Positions 17,031 to 26,258 of a stretch of DNA of 64,000 bases are shown piece by piece. The translations under genes were made by a program, and so were the position numbers. This DNA is from Sphingomonas sp. GTDB lineage: Bacteria; Pseudomonadota; Alphaproteobacteria; Sphingomonadales; Sphingomonadaceae. Where the stretch lies: contig QFPK01000017.1 of assembly GCA_003248865.1 (NCBI GenBank), forward strand, positions 1 through 64,000, given 5' to 3'. Positions within the stretch are counted from its first letter, which is position 1. Each line of letters begins with the position of its first letter. The notes under the pieces are model-generated. The model worked only from the letters and a program-made list of their open reading frames with translations, was not told the DNA's origin and searched no databases.

Positions 17031-17969
17031 TCAATAATATTTCTTCAGGTCCATGCCCCGATACAGCGACGCCACCTGATCGCCATAGCCGTTGAAGGGC
17101 AGGGTGGGCCGCTTGCGGAATTCGCCGATGCGCCGTTCGGTCGCCTGGCTCCAGCGCGGGTGGTCCACATCCGGGTTCACGTTGGAATAAAAGCCATATT
17201 CGGAGGGTTGGCTCTGGTTCCAGCTGGTCAGCGGCTGGCGCTCCACCAGATCGATGGCGACGATCGACTTGGCGGATTTGAAGCCATATTTCCACGGCAC
17301 CACAAGGCGGATCGGCGCCCCGTTCTGGTTCGGCAGCCGCCGCCCATAGAGCCCCACCACCAGCATCGTCAGCGGGTGCATGGCTTCATCCAGCCGTAGT
17401 CCCTCGCGATAGGGCCAGTCCAGCGCGGGCACGGACAGGCCCGGCATCTGTTTCGGGTCCGCCAGCGTGGTGAAGCGCACATACTTCGCGCTGCCCGTCG
17501 GCTCCACCGCCTTCAGCAGCCCGGCCAGCGGGAAGCCGATCCAGGGGATCACCATGGACCAGCCCTCCACGCAGCGCATGCGATAGACCCGCTCTTCCAG
17601 AGACAGCTTCGCAATCCACTGGTCCACATCCAGCGTCAGCGGCTTGTGCACCAGCCCACCCACCTTCACCGTCCAGGGGCTGGGGCGCAGGCTGCCCGCC
17701 CGCTCGGACGGGTCGGACTTGTCCAGCCCGAACTCATAGAAATTGTTGTAGCTCGTCACCGCCTTCAGCGGCGTGGCATCCTCGTTCAGCGAAACCGTGC
17801 GCTTCGCCTTCAGGGCCGCGAGGCTCGCGGGGTCGGTCTGCGCCAGCAACGGATGGGCGATGCCCGCCAGTCCCATGGCCGCCGCCATCTGCCGGCGGTT
17901 CAGCCAATGGGCCTCGGGCGTCGCGTCGCGATCGGGGATCAGCCAGTCGGGTTTCGGGTGAAAGCGCAT
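17031..17969 (-). CDS. msrP: MsrP, periplasmic molybdopterin methionine sulfoxide reductase
   Basis: 312 aa. Tat-type leader (LNRRQMAAAMGLAGIAHPLL). The oxidoreductase molybdopterin domain contains SYNNFYEFG, the molybdenum-ligand Cys in RMRCVEGWSMVIPWIG, and RLVVPWKYGFKSAKSI. It repairs oxidised methionines in envelope proteins, exported folded by Tat. It forms an operon with msrQ downstream. Confidence 0.95.
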   Translation of the reverse strand: MRFHPKPDWLIPDRDATPEAHWLNRRQMAAAMGLAGIAHPLLAQTDPASLAALKAKRTVSLNEDATPLKAVTSYNNFYEFGLDKSDPSERAGSLRPSPWTVKVGGLVHKPLTLDVDQWIAKLSLEERVYRMRCVEGWSMVIPWIGFPLAGLLKAVEPTGSAKYVRFTTLADPKQMPGLSVPALDWPYREGLRLDEAMHPLTMLVVGLYGRRLPNQNGAPIRLVVPWKYGFKSAKSIVAIDLVERQPLTSWNQSQPSEYGFYSNVNPDVDHPRWSQATERRIGEFRKRPTLPFNGYGDQVASLYRGMDLKKYY

Positions 17970-18003
17970 GGCCCCACCCTATACCCGGTCTCTGAACCCA
18001 GCG

Positions 18004-19206
18004 TTAGGCCACCGCCGCACAGGCGCGCTGGATGCGCTGGCAGGCATCCGTCAGCGCTTCGGTGGAGGTGGCGTAGCTGATGCGGAAGGCCGGGCTCAGC
18101 CCGAAGGCTGCGCCATGCACGACGGCGACGCCTTCGGTGTCCAGGAAATAGGCCGCCACATCCTCGTCCGTGTTCAGCACCAGCCCGCCCGGCGTGGTCT
18201 TGCCGATCAGGCCGGAGCAGTCCGGATAGACATAGAAGGCGCCTTCGGGGCGCGGGCAGGAGAGGCCGGCCGCCTGGTTCAGCATGGAAACCACCAGATC
18301 GCGCCGGTCCTGGAAGGCCTTGTTGCGTGGCTTCATGAAATCCAGCGAACCCAGCAGCGCCGCCGTCGCCGCCGCCTGCGCGATCGAGCAGGGGTTGGAG
18401 GTGGACTGCGACTGGATTTTCGCCATCGCCTTGATGATCGGCACCGGCCCGCCGGCGAAGCCGATGCGCCAGCCGGTCATCGCATAGGCCTTGCTGGTGC
18501 CGTTCACTGTCAGCGTGCGCTCATACAGGCGCGGCTCGATCTCGGCGATGGTGCGGAACCTGAAGTCGTCGAACACGATATGCTCATACATGTCGTCCGT
18601 CAGCACATAGACATGCGGATGCCCCAGCAGCACATCGGCCAGCGCCTTCAGCTCGGCCTCGCTATAGGCCGCGCCCGTCGGGTTGGAGGGCGAGTTCAGG
18701 ATCAGCCATTTGGTGTTCGGCGTGATGGCACGGTCCAGCTGCTCGGGCGTCAGCTTGAAGCCCTGTTCCAGCCCGCACTTCACGATCACCGGGGTGGCGC
18801 CGCAGAACTGCACGATGTCGGGATAGCTCACCCAGTAAGGCGCCGGGATCACCACCTCGTCGCCGGGGTCCAGCGTCGCGACCATGGCATTGAAGATGGT
18901 CTGCTTGCCGCCGACGTTCACGCTGATCTGGTCCAGCGCATAGTCCAGATTGTTGTCGCGCTTGAACTTGTGCTGGATCGCCTTCTTCAGCGCAGGCGTT
19001 CCGTCGACAGCGGTATATTTGGTCTGGCCCTTGCGGATCGCCTCGATCGCGGCCTCCTTCACGAAGTCCGGCGTGTCGAAATCCGGCTCGCCCGCGCCAA
19101 GGCCGATAATGTCACGCCCCTGCGCCTTCAGTTCGGCCGCCTTGTTGGTGACGGCGATGGTGGGCGAGGGGGCGATGCGGTTGATGGCGGCAGAGAGCAG
19201 GGGCAT
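18004..19206 (-). CDS. aspartate aminotransferase (class I PLP-dependent, subgroup I-beta/gamma type)
   Basis: 400 aa. Fold type I aminotransferase: GAGEPDFDTPDFVKEAA at the N-terminus, PYWVSYPDIV, NSPSNPTGAAYS, TDDMYEHIVFD, the PLP-lysine motif VNGTSKAYAMTGWRIG, and the C-terminal substrate Arg in PAFRISYATS. It interconverts aspartate/2-oxoglutarate with oxaloacetate/glutamate and may also act on prephenate as some alphaproteobacterial homologues do. Start ATG at 19206 matches the family N-terminus (RIAPSPTIAV). Confidence 0.92.
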   Translation of the reverse strand: MPLLSAAINRIAPSPTIAVTNKAAELKAQGRDIIGLGAGEPDFDTPDFVKEAAIEAIRKGQTKYTAVDGTPALKKAIQHKFKRDNNLDYALDQISVNVGGKQTIFNAMVATLDPGDEVVIPAPYWVSYPDIVQFCGATPVIVKCGLEQGFKLTPEQLDRAITPNTKWLILNSPSNPTGAAYSEAELKALADVLLGHPHVYVLTDDMYEHIVFDDFRFRTIAEIEPRLYERTLTVNGTSKAYAMTGWRIGFAGGPVPIIKAMAKIQSQSTSNPCSIAQAAATAALLGSLDFMKPRNKAFQDRRDLVVSMLNQAAGLSCPRPEGAFYVYPDCSGLIGKTTPGGLVLNTDEDVAAYFLDTEGVAVVHGAAFGLSPAFRISYATSTEALTDACQRIQRACAAVA

Positions 19207-19355
19207 TTCCGGGCACGAGTCCTTTGTGGGGAAAAGTCGGCCGGTTGCGTAGAGATTGCGCGCGCGCCTGTCATCCCAATTGTCACCCGCCTGTGCGGGG
19301 AATCGGCCATGCAATCGCCGAGCAAGTGGCAGCCGTTGTTCGGAATTTTATTGCG

Positions 19356-19389
19356 TTGCACCAAAATCAAGGGGGGAATTGTAAATTCC
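19356..19389 (+). promoter_or_regulatory. putative promoter with palindrome upstream of the PEP-CTERM gene
   Basis: TTGCAC (19356-19361) and TTGTAA (19379-19384) are separated by 17 bases. A perfect inverted repeat GGAATT-GTA-AATTCC (19375-19389) overlaps the -10 position and is a possible operator. The leader that follows is about 95 bases, purine-rich, and ends in AAAAAAGGGG before the ATG. Confidence 0.4.
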
Positions 19390-19484
19390 TCAGAAATTGG
19401 TATGGTTAACGCACGTTCCTGTCGTGGGGCGTCAACCAACAAGAATAAGACCAGAACAAGAACAACGAAAAAAGGGGTCGCAAC

Positions 19485-20063
19485 ATGAAGTTTCTGACAG
19501 CAGCTTTGCTTGCCGCCGTTGCCATGCCGGCGATGGCCGCCACCAATCTCGTCACCAACGGAAGTTTCGAAAGCGGGCTTTCGGGCTGGAGCACTTCGGG
19601 TGATGCCGGTTTCATCACTGTCGAAGGGGCAGGCCTCGGCTTCACGCCGACGTCGGGTCTTCTGCAGGCGGCATTCGGTGCCGCCGGATCGGCAGGTACC
19701 CTGTCGCAGACCGTGGCGACCACGCCCGGCAACTTCTACCTGATCTCGTTCGACGTTGCCGCATCTGCCGCGGGCCAGCAGTTCCGGGTGGATTTCGGCA
19801 GCTTCACCCTGCTGAACAACCGCTTCCGGCTCGGGCAGGACTATACCACCCTCTGGTATGAAGTGATCGCCAACAGCAGCTCCGCCGTGCTCAGCTTCCA
19901 GGCAGCACGCGGGCCGGGCTCCTACGTGCTGGACAATGTGTCCGTCACCCGCTTCAGCCTGCCCACGGATGCCGTGCCGGAGCCGCAGACCTGGGCCCTG
20001 CTGGTGGCAGGCTTCGGCCTTGCCGGAAGCAGCCTCAGGCGCCGTCGCCCAATTCAGGCCTGA
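19485..20063 (+). CDS. PEPxxWA-CTERM sorting-domain exported protein
   Basis: 192 aa. Signal peptide MKFLTAALLAAVAMPAMAA, a beta-rich body resembling carbohydrate-binding/DUF642-like modules (NLVTNGSFESGLSGWS, YVLDNVSVTR), and a C-terminal sorting signal VPEPQTWALLVAGFGLAGSS followed by Arg residues. Such proteins are cut and anchored or released by exosortase-type enzymes and often accompany exopolysaccharide. No exosortase gene is in this window. Its last 29 bases overlap the convergent pabBC gene. Confidence 0.9.
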   Translation: MKFLTAALLAAVAMPAMAATNLVTNGSFESGLSGWSTSGDAGFITVEGAGLGFTPTSGLLQAAFGAAGSAGTLSQTVATTPGNFYLISFDVAASAAGQQFRVDFGSFTLLNNRFRLGQDYTTLWYEVIANSSSAVLSFQAARGPGSYVLDNVSVTRFSLPTDAVPEPQTWALLVAGFGLAGSSLRRRRPIQA

Positions 20064-21792
20064 GGCGGGCGGGCATCAGCCCGCGCAGGCTGTTGCCGAT
20101 GAAGAAGCCGGTGGCGAGATCGGCGGCCCTCAGGTCGGCCTCCTCGGCCCGGCCTTCGGCCAGCAGCATTTCGCGCAGCACGCCCGGCAACAGGCCGCGT
20201 GACAGCGGCGGCGTCAGCAACCGCCCGTCGCGCTGGACGAACAGGCTGGTGTAACTTCCCTCGGTCAGCAGCCCGTCGGGCCGCACGAACAGGCATTCGA
20301 ACGCGCCGGACGCGCGGCGGGCCGCATCCAGCGCGGATCGGTCGCCTGTCTTGTGCGCCAGCCGCCAGTCGCCTGCCTCCAGCGGCAGCGGGCACAGTGC
20401 CACCTCCACGGGCCCGTCCGGCACAGGCGGCAGGGTCGAGAGCTGAAGCGCAACGGCACCATCCCGATCCAGCAGCAGCCGCAGCCGGCGCGGGCTGTTC
20501 ATGGGCAGCGCCGCCAGCCGGGCTTCCAGCGCCGGGCGGTCCAACCGGAAGCCGAAGCGTAGCGCGGAGCGTTGCAGCCGGTCCAGATGGCGGGCGAGGC
20601 GGGGAATCCCGTCCGGCTCCAGCCGCATCGTCTCGATCAGCGTCATCGGCGCGGACGGCTGCAGGAAACGTGCTTTCGTCAGACACTCGGCCCATTCCGC
20701 TTCCGGATCGCTGTCGGCGACGATCCCGGCGCCAAGCCCCAGCCGCGCGCGTCGCCCCTCCACCTCCAGCGTGCGGATGGCGACGGCGAAGCGGGCCGAT
20801 GCCGCCTGCGGGCCGATCCATCCCAGGCTTCCGGTGTAGAGCCCGCGCGGATGCCGTTCGGTTTCGGCGATCACCTGCATCGCCCGGATCTTCGGCGCCC
20901 CGGTGATGGAACCGCAGGGATGCAGCGCCGCCAGCACGTCCAGCGCATCCCGCCCCGGTTCCAGCTCCGCCGTCACCGTGGAGGTCATCTGATGCAGGCT
21001 GGGGTAGCGCTCCACCTCGAACAGCCGGGGCACCCGCACGCTGCCCGGCACCGACACCCGCGCCAGATCGTTGCGGATCAGATCGGTGATCATTAGATTC
21101 TCGGCCCGGTTCTTGGCGTCGTTTCCAAGTCCGGCCGCGATGGCCGCATCTGCTTCGGCCGTCAGCCCGCGCGGGGCGGTGCCCTTCATCGGCCGCGCAG
21201 TCAGTTTCCCACCCGCGGCCGCGAAGAACAACTCCGGCGACAGGCTGATCCACCAGCGCCCGCCACCCAGATGTACCACACCGCCGTGCGGGGCCGCCTG
21301 TGGGCTGAACAGCCGGGGGAACAGCGCCAGCGGGTGGCCATGGAGCGCAATGGACGACGGGAAGGTCAGGTTCGCCTGATAAATGTCGCCCCCGGCGATC
21401 AGCGCCTGCACATGGCGCACGGCCGCCAGCCAGTCTTCCCGTTCAACCAACGGTGTCAGCGCGCTGACCGTGGCAGGCCCGTGAAATGGCGCCAGCAGCG
21501 CGGTCAGGGCTGGCGCATCCAGCAGGCGGCAGTCACGATGCCGGGTGAAACGCAACCAGGGCGGCGCCTTCGGCAGGGCCGCAAGCCGGGACTCCCGCTG
21601 GTGGCCCGCTTCATAGGAGAGGGCGCCGACCGCCCAGTCCCCCTCGCGGGTCCAGCGGCGCAGCGTCTCCAGTCCGGTCTCGATATCCGTCGACTCGAGC
21701 GTTTCAACCGGAGCCGTGAACAGCCGTGCGCAGCCGGTGCCGGCATCCCACAACAGGGCGAAGGGCAGGGCAGGGTCGAACGCGGCGGCCAT
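20035..21792 (-). CDS. pabB: PabB-PabC fusion: aminodeoxychorismate synthase component I / aminodeoxychorismate lyase
   Basis: 585 aa. Residues about 1-370 are the chorismate-binding PabB domain (AGDIYQANLTFP, PMKGTAPRG with the PabB-type catalytic Lys, NRAENLMITDLIRNDL, HPCGSITGAPKIRAM). Residues about 380-585 are a class IV aminotransferase domain (MTLIETMRLEPDGI, AHKTGDRSALDAAR with a likely PLP Lys, LTEGSYTSLFV, LSRGLLPGVLREMLL). Together they make 4-aminobenzoate for folate synthesis. Start ATG at 21792 gives MAAAFDPALPFALLWD, a normal N-terminus. Confidence 0.92.
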   Translation of the reverse strand: MAAAFDPALPFALLWDAGTGCARLFTAPVETLESTDIETGLETLRRWTREGDWAVGALSYEAGHQRESRLAALPKAPPWLRFTRHRDCRLLDAPALTALLAPFHGPATVSALTPLVEREDWLAAVRHVQALIAGGDIYQANLTFPSSIALHGHPLALFPRLFSPQAAPHGGVVHLGGGRWWISLSPELFFAAAGGKLTARPMKGTAPRGLTAEADAAIAAGLGNDAKNRAENLMITDLIRNDLARVSVPGSVRVPRLFEVERYPSLHQMTSTVTAELEPGRDALDVLAALHPCGSITGAPKIRAMQVIAETERHPRGLYTGSLGWIGPQAASARFAVAIRTLEVEGRRARLGLGAGIVADSDPEAEWAECLTKARFLQPSAPMTLIETMRLEPDGIPRLARHLDRLQRSALRFGFRLDRPALEARLAALPMNSPRRLRLLLDRDGAVALQLSTLPPVPDGPVEVALCPLPLEAGDWRLAHKTGDRSALDAARRASGAFECLFVRPDGLLTEGSYTSLFVQRDGRLLTPPLSRGLLPGVLREMLLAEGRAEEADLRAADLATGFFIGNSLRGLMPARLRPELGDGA

Positions 21793-21956
21793 CCGCCGGG
21801 CCCCTAGCCCAACCGCCCCGCGATGCCAAAAACAGCAGCACGCTTCGTCGCGCGCACGTCCCGCGCGGGATTGCTGAAAAACACACAATCCGCCAGTTGG
21901 AGACATGGCATGCAGCATGCCAGCCGCATTACGGGCGCAGCACAGGGGAGCCGCAG

Positions 21957-22781
21957 ATGGAAGCCGAAATCGTCACCATGTGGGATCGGGCGATGCCGAT
22001 CCTGGTCGATGCCGCGATCAAGATCGCGGCTGCCTTCGCACTTTACATGGTCGGCCGCTGGCTGATCAGCTTCGCGATCAACCTGCTGTCGCGCGTGCTG
22101 ACGGCGCGCAACTTCGATGCGACCCTGCAGCGCTACATCGCGAGCATCCTGGGCGTGATCCTCAACATCCTGCTGGTCGTCGCCATCCTCGGCTATTTCG
22201 GCCTGCAGACCACCAGTTTCGCCGCCCTCCTCGCCGGTGTCGGCCTTGCCGTGGGCGCCGCCTGGTCCGGCCTGCTGGGCAATTTCGCCGCCGGCGCCTT
22301 CCTCATCATCTTCCGCCCCTACAAGGTGGGCGACTATGTGGTGGCGGGCGGCGTGGAAGGCACGGTGACGGCGATCGGCATGTTCAACACCGTCATCAAC
22401 ACGCCCGACAATGTGGTGACGGTCGTGGGCAATTCGAAAGTCTCGACCGAAGTCATCAGCAACTACAGCGCCAATGCGTATCGCCGGGTGGAACGCCAGG
22501 CCCAGCTCGCCTTCGGGGTCGATCCGCTCGTCGCCATCGAGAAGCTGAAGCCTGCGCTCGCCGCCATCCCCAATGTGCTGGCCGAACCCGCGCCGACCGT
22601 CGAGATCCTGGATTTCAACGAGCGCGGCACCCTGCTGTGCGTCCGCCCCTATTGCCATACGGACAATTACTGGCAGGTCTATTTCGACACCAACAAGGCG
22701 ATCTCTGCGACCTTCGCCGCCGAGGGCTATCCGGCGCCCTTCAACGTGGAGCGCGAGGAACTGGTGCCGCTGAAGAAATAA
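21957..22781 (+). CDS. small-conductance mechanosensitive channel (MscS family)
   Basis: 274 aa, near the minimal E. coli MscS size. Three membrane helices, the pore-lining TM3 with the Ala/Gly pattern FAALLAGVGLAVGAAWSGLL, then the beta domain (FRPYKVGDYVVAGGVEGTV) and a C-terminal alpha/beta vestibule. It releases solutes on osmotic downshift. GGGGAG precedes the ATG. It is convergent with the GAP-family gene, 3 bases apart. Confidence 0.92.
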   Translation: MEAEIVTMWDRAMPILVDAAIKIAAAFALYMVGRWLISFAINLLSRVLTARNFDATLQRYIASILGVILNILLVVAILGYFGLQTTSFAALLAGVGLAVGAAWSGLLGNFAAGAFLIIFRPYKVGDYVVAGGVEGTVTAIGMFNTVINTPDNVVTVVGNSKVSTEVISNYSANAYRRVERQAQLAFGVDPLVAIEKLKPALAAIPNVLAEPAPTVEILDFNERGTLLCVRPYCHTDNYWQVYFDTNKAISATFAAEGYPAPFNVEREELVPLKK

Positions 22782-22784
22782 TCC

Positions 22785-23423
22785 TCAGCCCAGCAGCAGC
22801 TTCACGCCGATCAGCGCCAGAACGGCGGCGACGACGAGGCTGTTGTTAGCCACCAGCCAGTCCCGCAGGCGGGAGAGCGGACGCAGAACCCGTTCTCCCG
22901 CCAGCAGATAGGCGACCAGCGGCGCTGCCACTGTTGCGGACGCCGCCGCCGCGAACAGCAGCGCCGCAAGCGCCAGCCCGCTGCCGATGCCAAGCCCCGC
23001 ATCCACCGCCAGTGCTCCCGCGGACAGCGCCAGCAGCAGCACCTTGGGATTGGCCAGCGACAGCAGCAGCCCCAGCCGCAGCGCACCAACCGGGGTGGCG
23101 GTTTCGATGCCGCGCATCCAGCCCGGCGCTTCGGCTGCCTGATCCCGCCGCAGCACATTGCGCAGCGCCAGCGCCAGCAGGCCCACCCCCAGCGCACGCT
23201 TCACCCATGGCAGCACAGGCCCGGCCTGCCAGCCCTCCAGCCAGATGGCAGCAAGTGCCGCAAGCAGAAATCCGGCCGCGATTCCCAGCGCCCAGCCCAA
23301 CAGGAAGGCCGCCGCCCCCGCACGCGCCCGTGGTATGAACAGGAACAGGATCGCAGGCACGATTCCGAACGGCGATGCCGCAATCGCCAGAGCCGCCGGG
23401 GCCATCGCCGCTGCCAGTGTCAT
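22785..23423 (-). CDS. GAP-family (LysE-superfamily) membrane transporter
   Basis: 212 aa, six membrane helices. The SPFGIVPAILFLFIPRARAGAAAFLLGWALG start and SLANPKVLLLALSAGA are typical of the Sap/GAP (sulfolipid-addressing, peptidoglycolipid exporter) group of the LysE superfamily. The substrate is unknown outside mycobacteria. Divergent from ahcY. Confidence 0.75.
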   Translation of the reverse strand: MTLAAAMAPAALAIAASPFGIVPAILFLFIPRARAGAAAFLLGWALGIAAGFLLAALAAIWLEGWQAGPVLPWVKRALGVGLLALALRNVLRRDQAAEAPGWMRGIETATPVGALRLGLLLSLANPKVLLLALSAGALAVDAGLGIGSGLALAALLFAAAASATVAAPLVAYLLAGERVLRPLSRLRDWLVANNSLVVAAVLALIGVKLLLG

Positions 23424-23477
23424 TGGGGCTGCATCCTATGGTCGGGCCGGGTTTCCGGCAATGGTCGCAGGCTGACA

Positions 23478-23523
23478 TAAAGACTTAAAGAAAGTTGCAA
23501 CTGTTTGGTCGGCAGGCTATGGC
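23478..23523 (+). promoter_or_regulatory. putative ahcY promoter with two TAAAGA repeats
   Basis: TTGCAA (23495-23500) and TATGGC (23518-23523) are 17 bases apart. Two TAAAGA copies (23478-23483 and 23486-23491) lie just upstream, a possible regulator site. No SAH riboswitch structure was recognised. Confidence 0.4.
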
Positions 23524-23559
23524 CGCGCCATATTTTTCCCCGATTGAGGAGCCCGGACC

Positions 23560-24963
23560 GTGGCGAGCAACCCCGCATTCACCGACTATGTCATCGCGGA
23601 CATCGGCCTTGCCGATTTCGGCCGCAAGGAAATCGCCATCGCCGAAACCGAGATGCCCGGCCTGATGGCGCTGCGTGGCGAGTTCGGTGCGTCAAAGCCG
23701 CTGAAGGGCGCCCGCATCACCGGCTCGCTGCACATGACGATCCAGACCGCAGTGCTGATCGAGACGCTGGCGGAACTGGGCGCCGACATCCGCTGGGCCT
23801 CGTGCAACATCTTCTCCACCCAGGACCATGCCGCTGCCGCCATCGCCGCGCGCGGCATCCCGGTGTTCGCCGTGAAGGGCGAAACGCTGGAAGAATATTG
23901 GGATTATGTGATCCGCATCTTCGACTGGGGCGACACCCCCTGCAACATGATCCTGGACGACGGCGGCGATGCCACCATGTTCGCGCTGTGGGGCGCCCGC
24001 GTGGAGGCCGGCGAAGCGCTGTTCACGCCTGGCAACGAGGAAGAGGAAATCTTCGTCGCCACGCTGAAGCGCTTCCTCGCCGAACGTCCCGGCTATCTCA
24101 CGAAGACGGTCGCCGCCATCAAGGGCGTGTCCGAGGAAACCACCACCGGCGTCCACCGCCTGTACGAGCTGGCGAAGACGGGCAAGCTGCCCTTCCCTGC
24201 GATCAACGTGAACGACAGCGTGACCAAGTCGAAGTTCGACAATCTCTATGGCTGCAAGGAATCGCTGGTGGATGCTATCCGCCGCGCGACCGACGTGATG
24301 TTGGCCGGCAAGGTCGCCTGCGTCGCGGGCTTCGGCGACGTGGGCAAGGGCTCGGCTGCAAGCCTGCGCAACGGTGGCGCGCGGGTGCTGGTCACGGAAA
24401 TCGATCCGATCTGCGCGCTGCAGGCGGCGATGGAAGGCTATGAAGTCGTCACCATGGACGAAGCCGCGACCCGCGCCGACATCTTCGTGACGGCGACAGG
24501 CAACGAGGCCGTCATCACCGTGGAGCATATGCGCGCGATGAAGAATATGGCCATCGTCTGCAACATCGGCCACTTCGACAGCGAGATCGAGATCGCCGGC
24601 CTTGCAAACCTGAAATGGACCGAGGTGAAGCCGCAGGTGGATCAGGTGGAATTCCCCGACGGCAAGCAGATCATCGTGCTGGCCAAGGGGCGGCTGGTGA
24701 ACCTGGGCTGCGCCACGGGGCACCCCAGCTTCGTGATGTCCTCCAGCTTCACCAACCAGGTGCTGGCGCAGATCGAACTGTGGACCAAGGCCGGGGAATA
24801 CAGCCTGGGCGTGCATGTGCTGCCCAAGCATCTGGACGAGAAGGTGGCAGCGCTCCATCTGGAAAAGCTGGGCGTGAAGCTGTCGAAGCTGACGCCGAAG
24901 CAGGCTGCCTATATCGGTGTCAGCACGGAAGGCCCGTTCAAGCCGGACCATTACCGCTACTGA
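23560..24963 (+). CDS. ahcY: adenosylhomocysteinase
   Basis: 467 aa, the bacterial length class with the internal insertion. It hydrolyses S-adenosylhomocysteine to homocysteine and adenosine in the methyl cycle. Seen: substrate residues in TGSLHMTIQTAVLIETL and CNIFSTQDHAAAAI, the conserved Lys/Asp region NDSVTKSKFDNLYGCKESL, the NAD-binding loop VAGFGDVGKGSAASLRNGG, and the C-terminal KPDHYRY. The start is GTG with GAGGAG 8 bases upstream. tsaE follows after one base. Confidence 0.97.
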   Translation: MASNPAFTDYVIADIGLADFGRKEIAIAETEMPGLMALRGEFGASKPLKGARITGSLHMTIQTAVLIETLAELGADIRWASCNIFSTQDHAAAAIAARGIPVFAVKGETLEEYWDYVIRIFDWGDTPCNMILDDGGDATMFALWGARVEAGEALFTPGNEEEEIFVATLKRFLAERPGYLTKTVAAIKGVSEETTTGVHRLYELAKTGKLPFPAINVNDSVTKSKFDNLYGCKESLVDAIRRATDVMLAGKVACVAGFGDVGKGSAASLRNGGARVLVTEIDPICALQAAMEGYEVVTMDEAATRADIFVTATGNEAVITVEHMRAMKNMAIVCNIGHFDSEIEIAGLANLKWTEVKPQVDQVEFPDGKQIIVLAKGRLVNLGCATGHPSFVMSSSFTNQVLAQIELWTKAGEYSLGVHVLPKHLDEKVAALHLEKLGVKLSKLTPKQAAYIGVSTEGPFKPDHYRY

Positions 24964-24964
24964 C

Positions 24965-25405
24965 ATGGCGCTGACGCTGGACGAAGCCGGGCTGCGCGAC
25001 ATCGGCGCCCGGCTTGCGTCCACGCTGCGCGCAGGCGACGTGATCGCGCTCTCGGGCGATCTCGGCGCGGGCAAGACCACTCTGGCCCGCGCCATCCTCG
25101 AGGCTCTCGGGCATCGGGGCGAGGTGCCCAGCCCCACCTTCACGCTGGTGCAGACCTACCCCGATCTTGCCGTGCCGGTGGCGCATGCAGACCTCTACCG
25201 GCTGGAATCCGCCGCCGAAGCGGAGCCGCTGGCGCTCGATGACTGGCTGCTCGATGGCGCGCTGCTGTTGGAATGGCCAGAGCGGCTGGGCAACATGATC
25301 TGGCCCGAACGGCTCTGGCTCAGGCTGGATGGCGCCGGCGGCCCCGACAGGCGCTTGACTTGGGACGCGCCCCCGGCTTGGGAAGGCCGATGGCCCGCCG
25401 TCTGA
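24965..25405 (+). CDS. tsaE: tRNA threonylcarbamoyladenosine biosynthesis ATPase TsaE
   Basis: 146 aa. Walker A GDLGAGKTTLARAIL, SPTFTLVQTY, and HADLYRLES with the EWPERL motif. It supports TsaB/TsaD in making t6A37 in tRNAs. ATG one base after the ahcY stop. It heads a same-strand run reaching trxA. Confidence 0.92.
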   Translation: MALTLDEAGLRDIGARLASTLRAGDVIALSGDLGAGKTTLARAILEALGHRGEVPSPTFTLVQTYPDLAVPVAHADLYRLESAAEAEPLALDDWLLDGALLLEWPERLGNMIWPERLWLRLDGAGGPDRRLTWDAPPAWEGRWPAV

Positions 25406-25433
25406 CCCGCCTGCCCGTTATCCGGCGCTGCGC

Positions 25434-26258
25434 ATGAACCTTCTGAGCGATTTTCTGCTGATGCTGCTGTGGATCAGCGGGGGAATTCTGCTCGCGTTCG
25501 GCACCTACCGGCTGGTGCGCGGCCGGTTGCCGCCGCGGCACGGAAGCGATGGCCACAATTATGCGTCGCCGGTGCGCGACATGGTCACCACCACGGGCTT
25601 GCGCATCGCGACCCTGTTCGGCGTCCTCCTCGCGCTGGTCTATGCGCAGGAACTGCGCCGCTATCAGGACGTGCGCGAAGGTCTCAACCAGGAGGCGGCG
25701 GCGATCTCGCAGGTCTATTTCGACGCCGGCCGGCTGGGCGGGCCTTCGGGGCAGGTGATCCGGATCGCGCTGGCGGATTATGTGAAGCTGCTGGTGCAGG
25801 TGGAATGGCCCGAACTGGGCAAGGATCATAAATTGTCCCGCGAAACCTGGCACGCATTCAATGTCGCGCAGGAAGAAGCGCAATCGCTGGAACCGCTGAC
25901 TAGCCGGGAGAGCGCGATTCGAAGCGGCATGGTCGAGCGGCTGTCGAAAGTGGCGGACCTGCGCAACATCCGCGAGCAGCAGGCGCTGGACAGCGTGCCC
26001 TGGCTGTTCGCGCTTCCAGCGATCATGGGGCTGCTGCTCGTCACCGCGCCCTTCTTCATCTATCCGCCGCTCCGCGAAGTGTGGGTGATGCTGGGCGCCT
26101 ATGGAGCATTTGCGGGGCTGATCCTGTTCTTCATCCATGGCTTCGGCAGCCCGTTCAACCACCCGCTGAAGTTGGCGCCCGCGCCGTTTGAACGCTTGCT
26201 CGCAAGTGGGTTCGGCAAGGATGCGGCAAATATCCAAAGCAGAAAGGCCGGCGCATGA
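25434..26258 (+). CDS. DUF4239-like (bestrophin-like domain) membrane protein
   Basis: 274 aa, function not recognised with certainty. Two hydrophobic segments at the N-terminus (residues 5-24 and about 55-71), a soluble helical middle of about 115 residues (EGLNQEAAAISQVYFDAGRL is typical of bestrophin-like/DUF4239 proteins), and two C-terminal membrane helices (LPAIMGLLLVTAPFFIY; GAYGAFAGLILFFIHGF with FGSPFNHPLKL). The last four bases overlap amgK (ATGA), so it is translated with the cell-wall recycling genes. It interrupts the otherwise common adjacency of tsaE and amgK. Confidence 0.6.
   Translation: MNLLSDFLLMLLWISGGILLAFGTYRLVRGRLPPRHGSDGHNYASPVRDMVTTTGLRIATLFGVLLALVYAQELRRYQDVREGLNQEAAAISQVYFDAGRLGGPSGQVIRIALADYVKLLVQVEWPELGKDHKLSRETWHAFNVAQEEAQSLEPLTSRESAIRSGMVERLSKVADLRNIREQQALDSVPWLFALPAIMGLLLVTAPFFIYPPLREVWVMLGAYGAFAGLILFFIHGFGSPFNHPLKLAPAPFERLLASGFGKDAANIQSRKAGA

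Noticed and set aside
19325..19345. Sigma-54 promoter for the PEP-CTERM gene
   Set aside because: TGGCAG is present but the -12 element that should read TTGC is GTTC, so the match fails.
23424..23559. SAH or SAM riboswitch upstream of ahcY
   Set aside because: I looked for the conserved cores and pairing and found none; the spacer is only 136 bases and reads as a simple promoter region.
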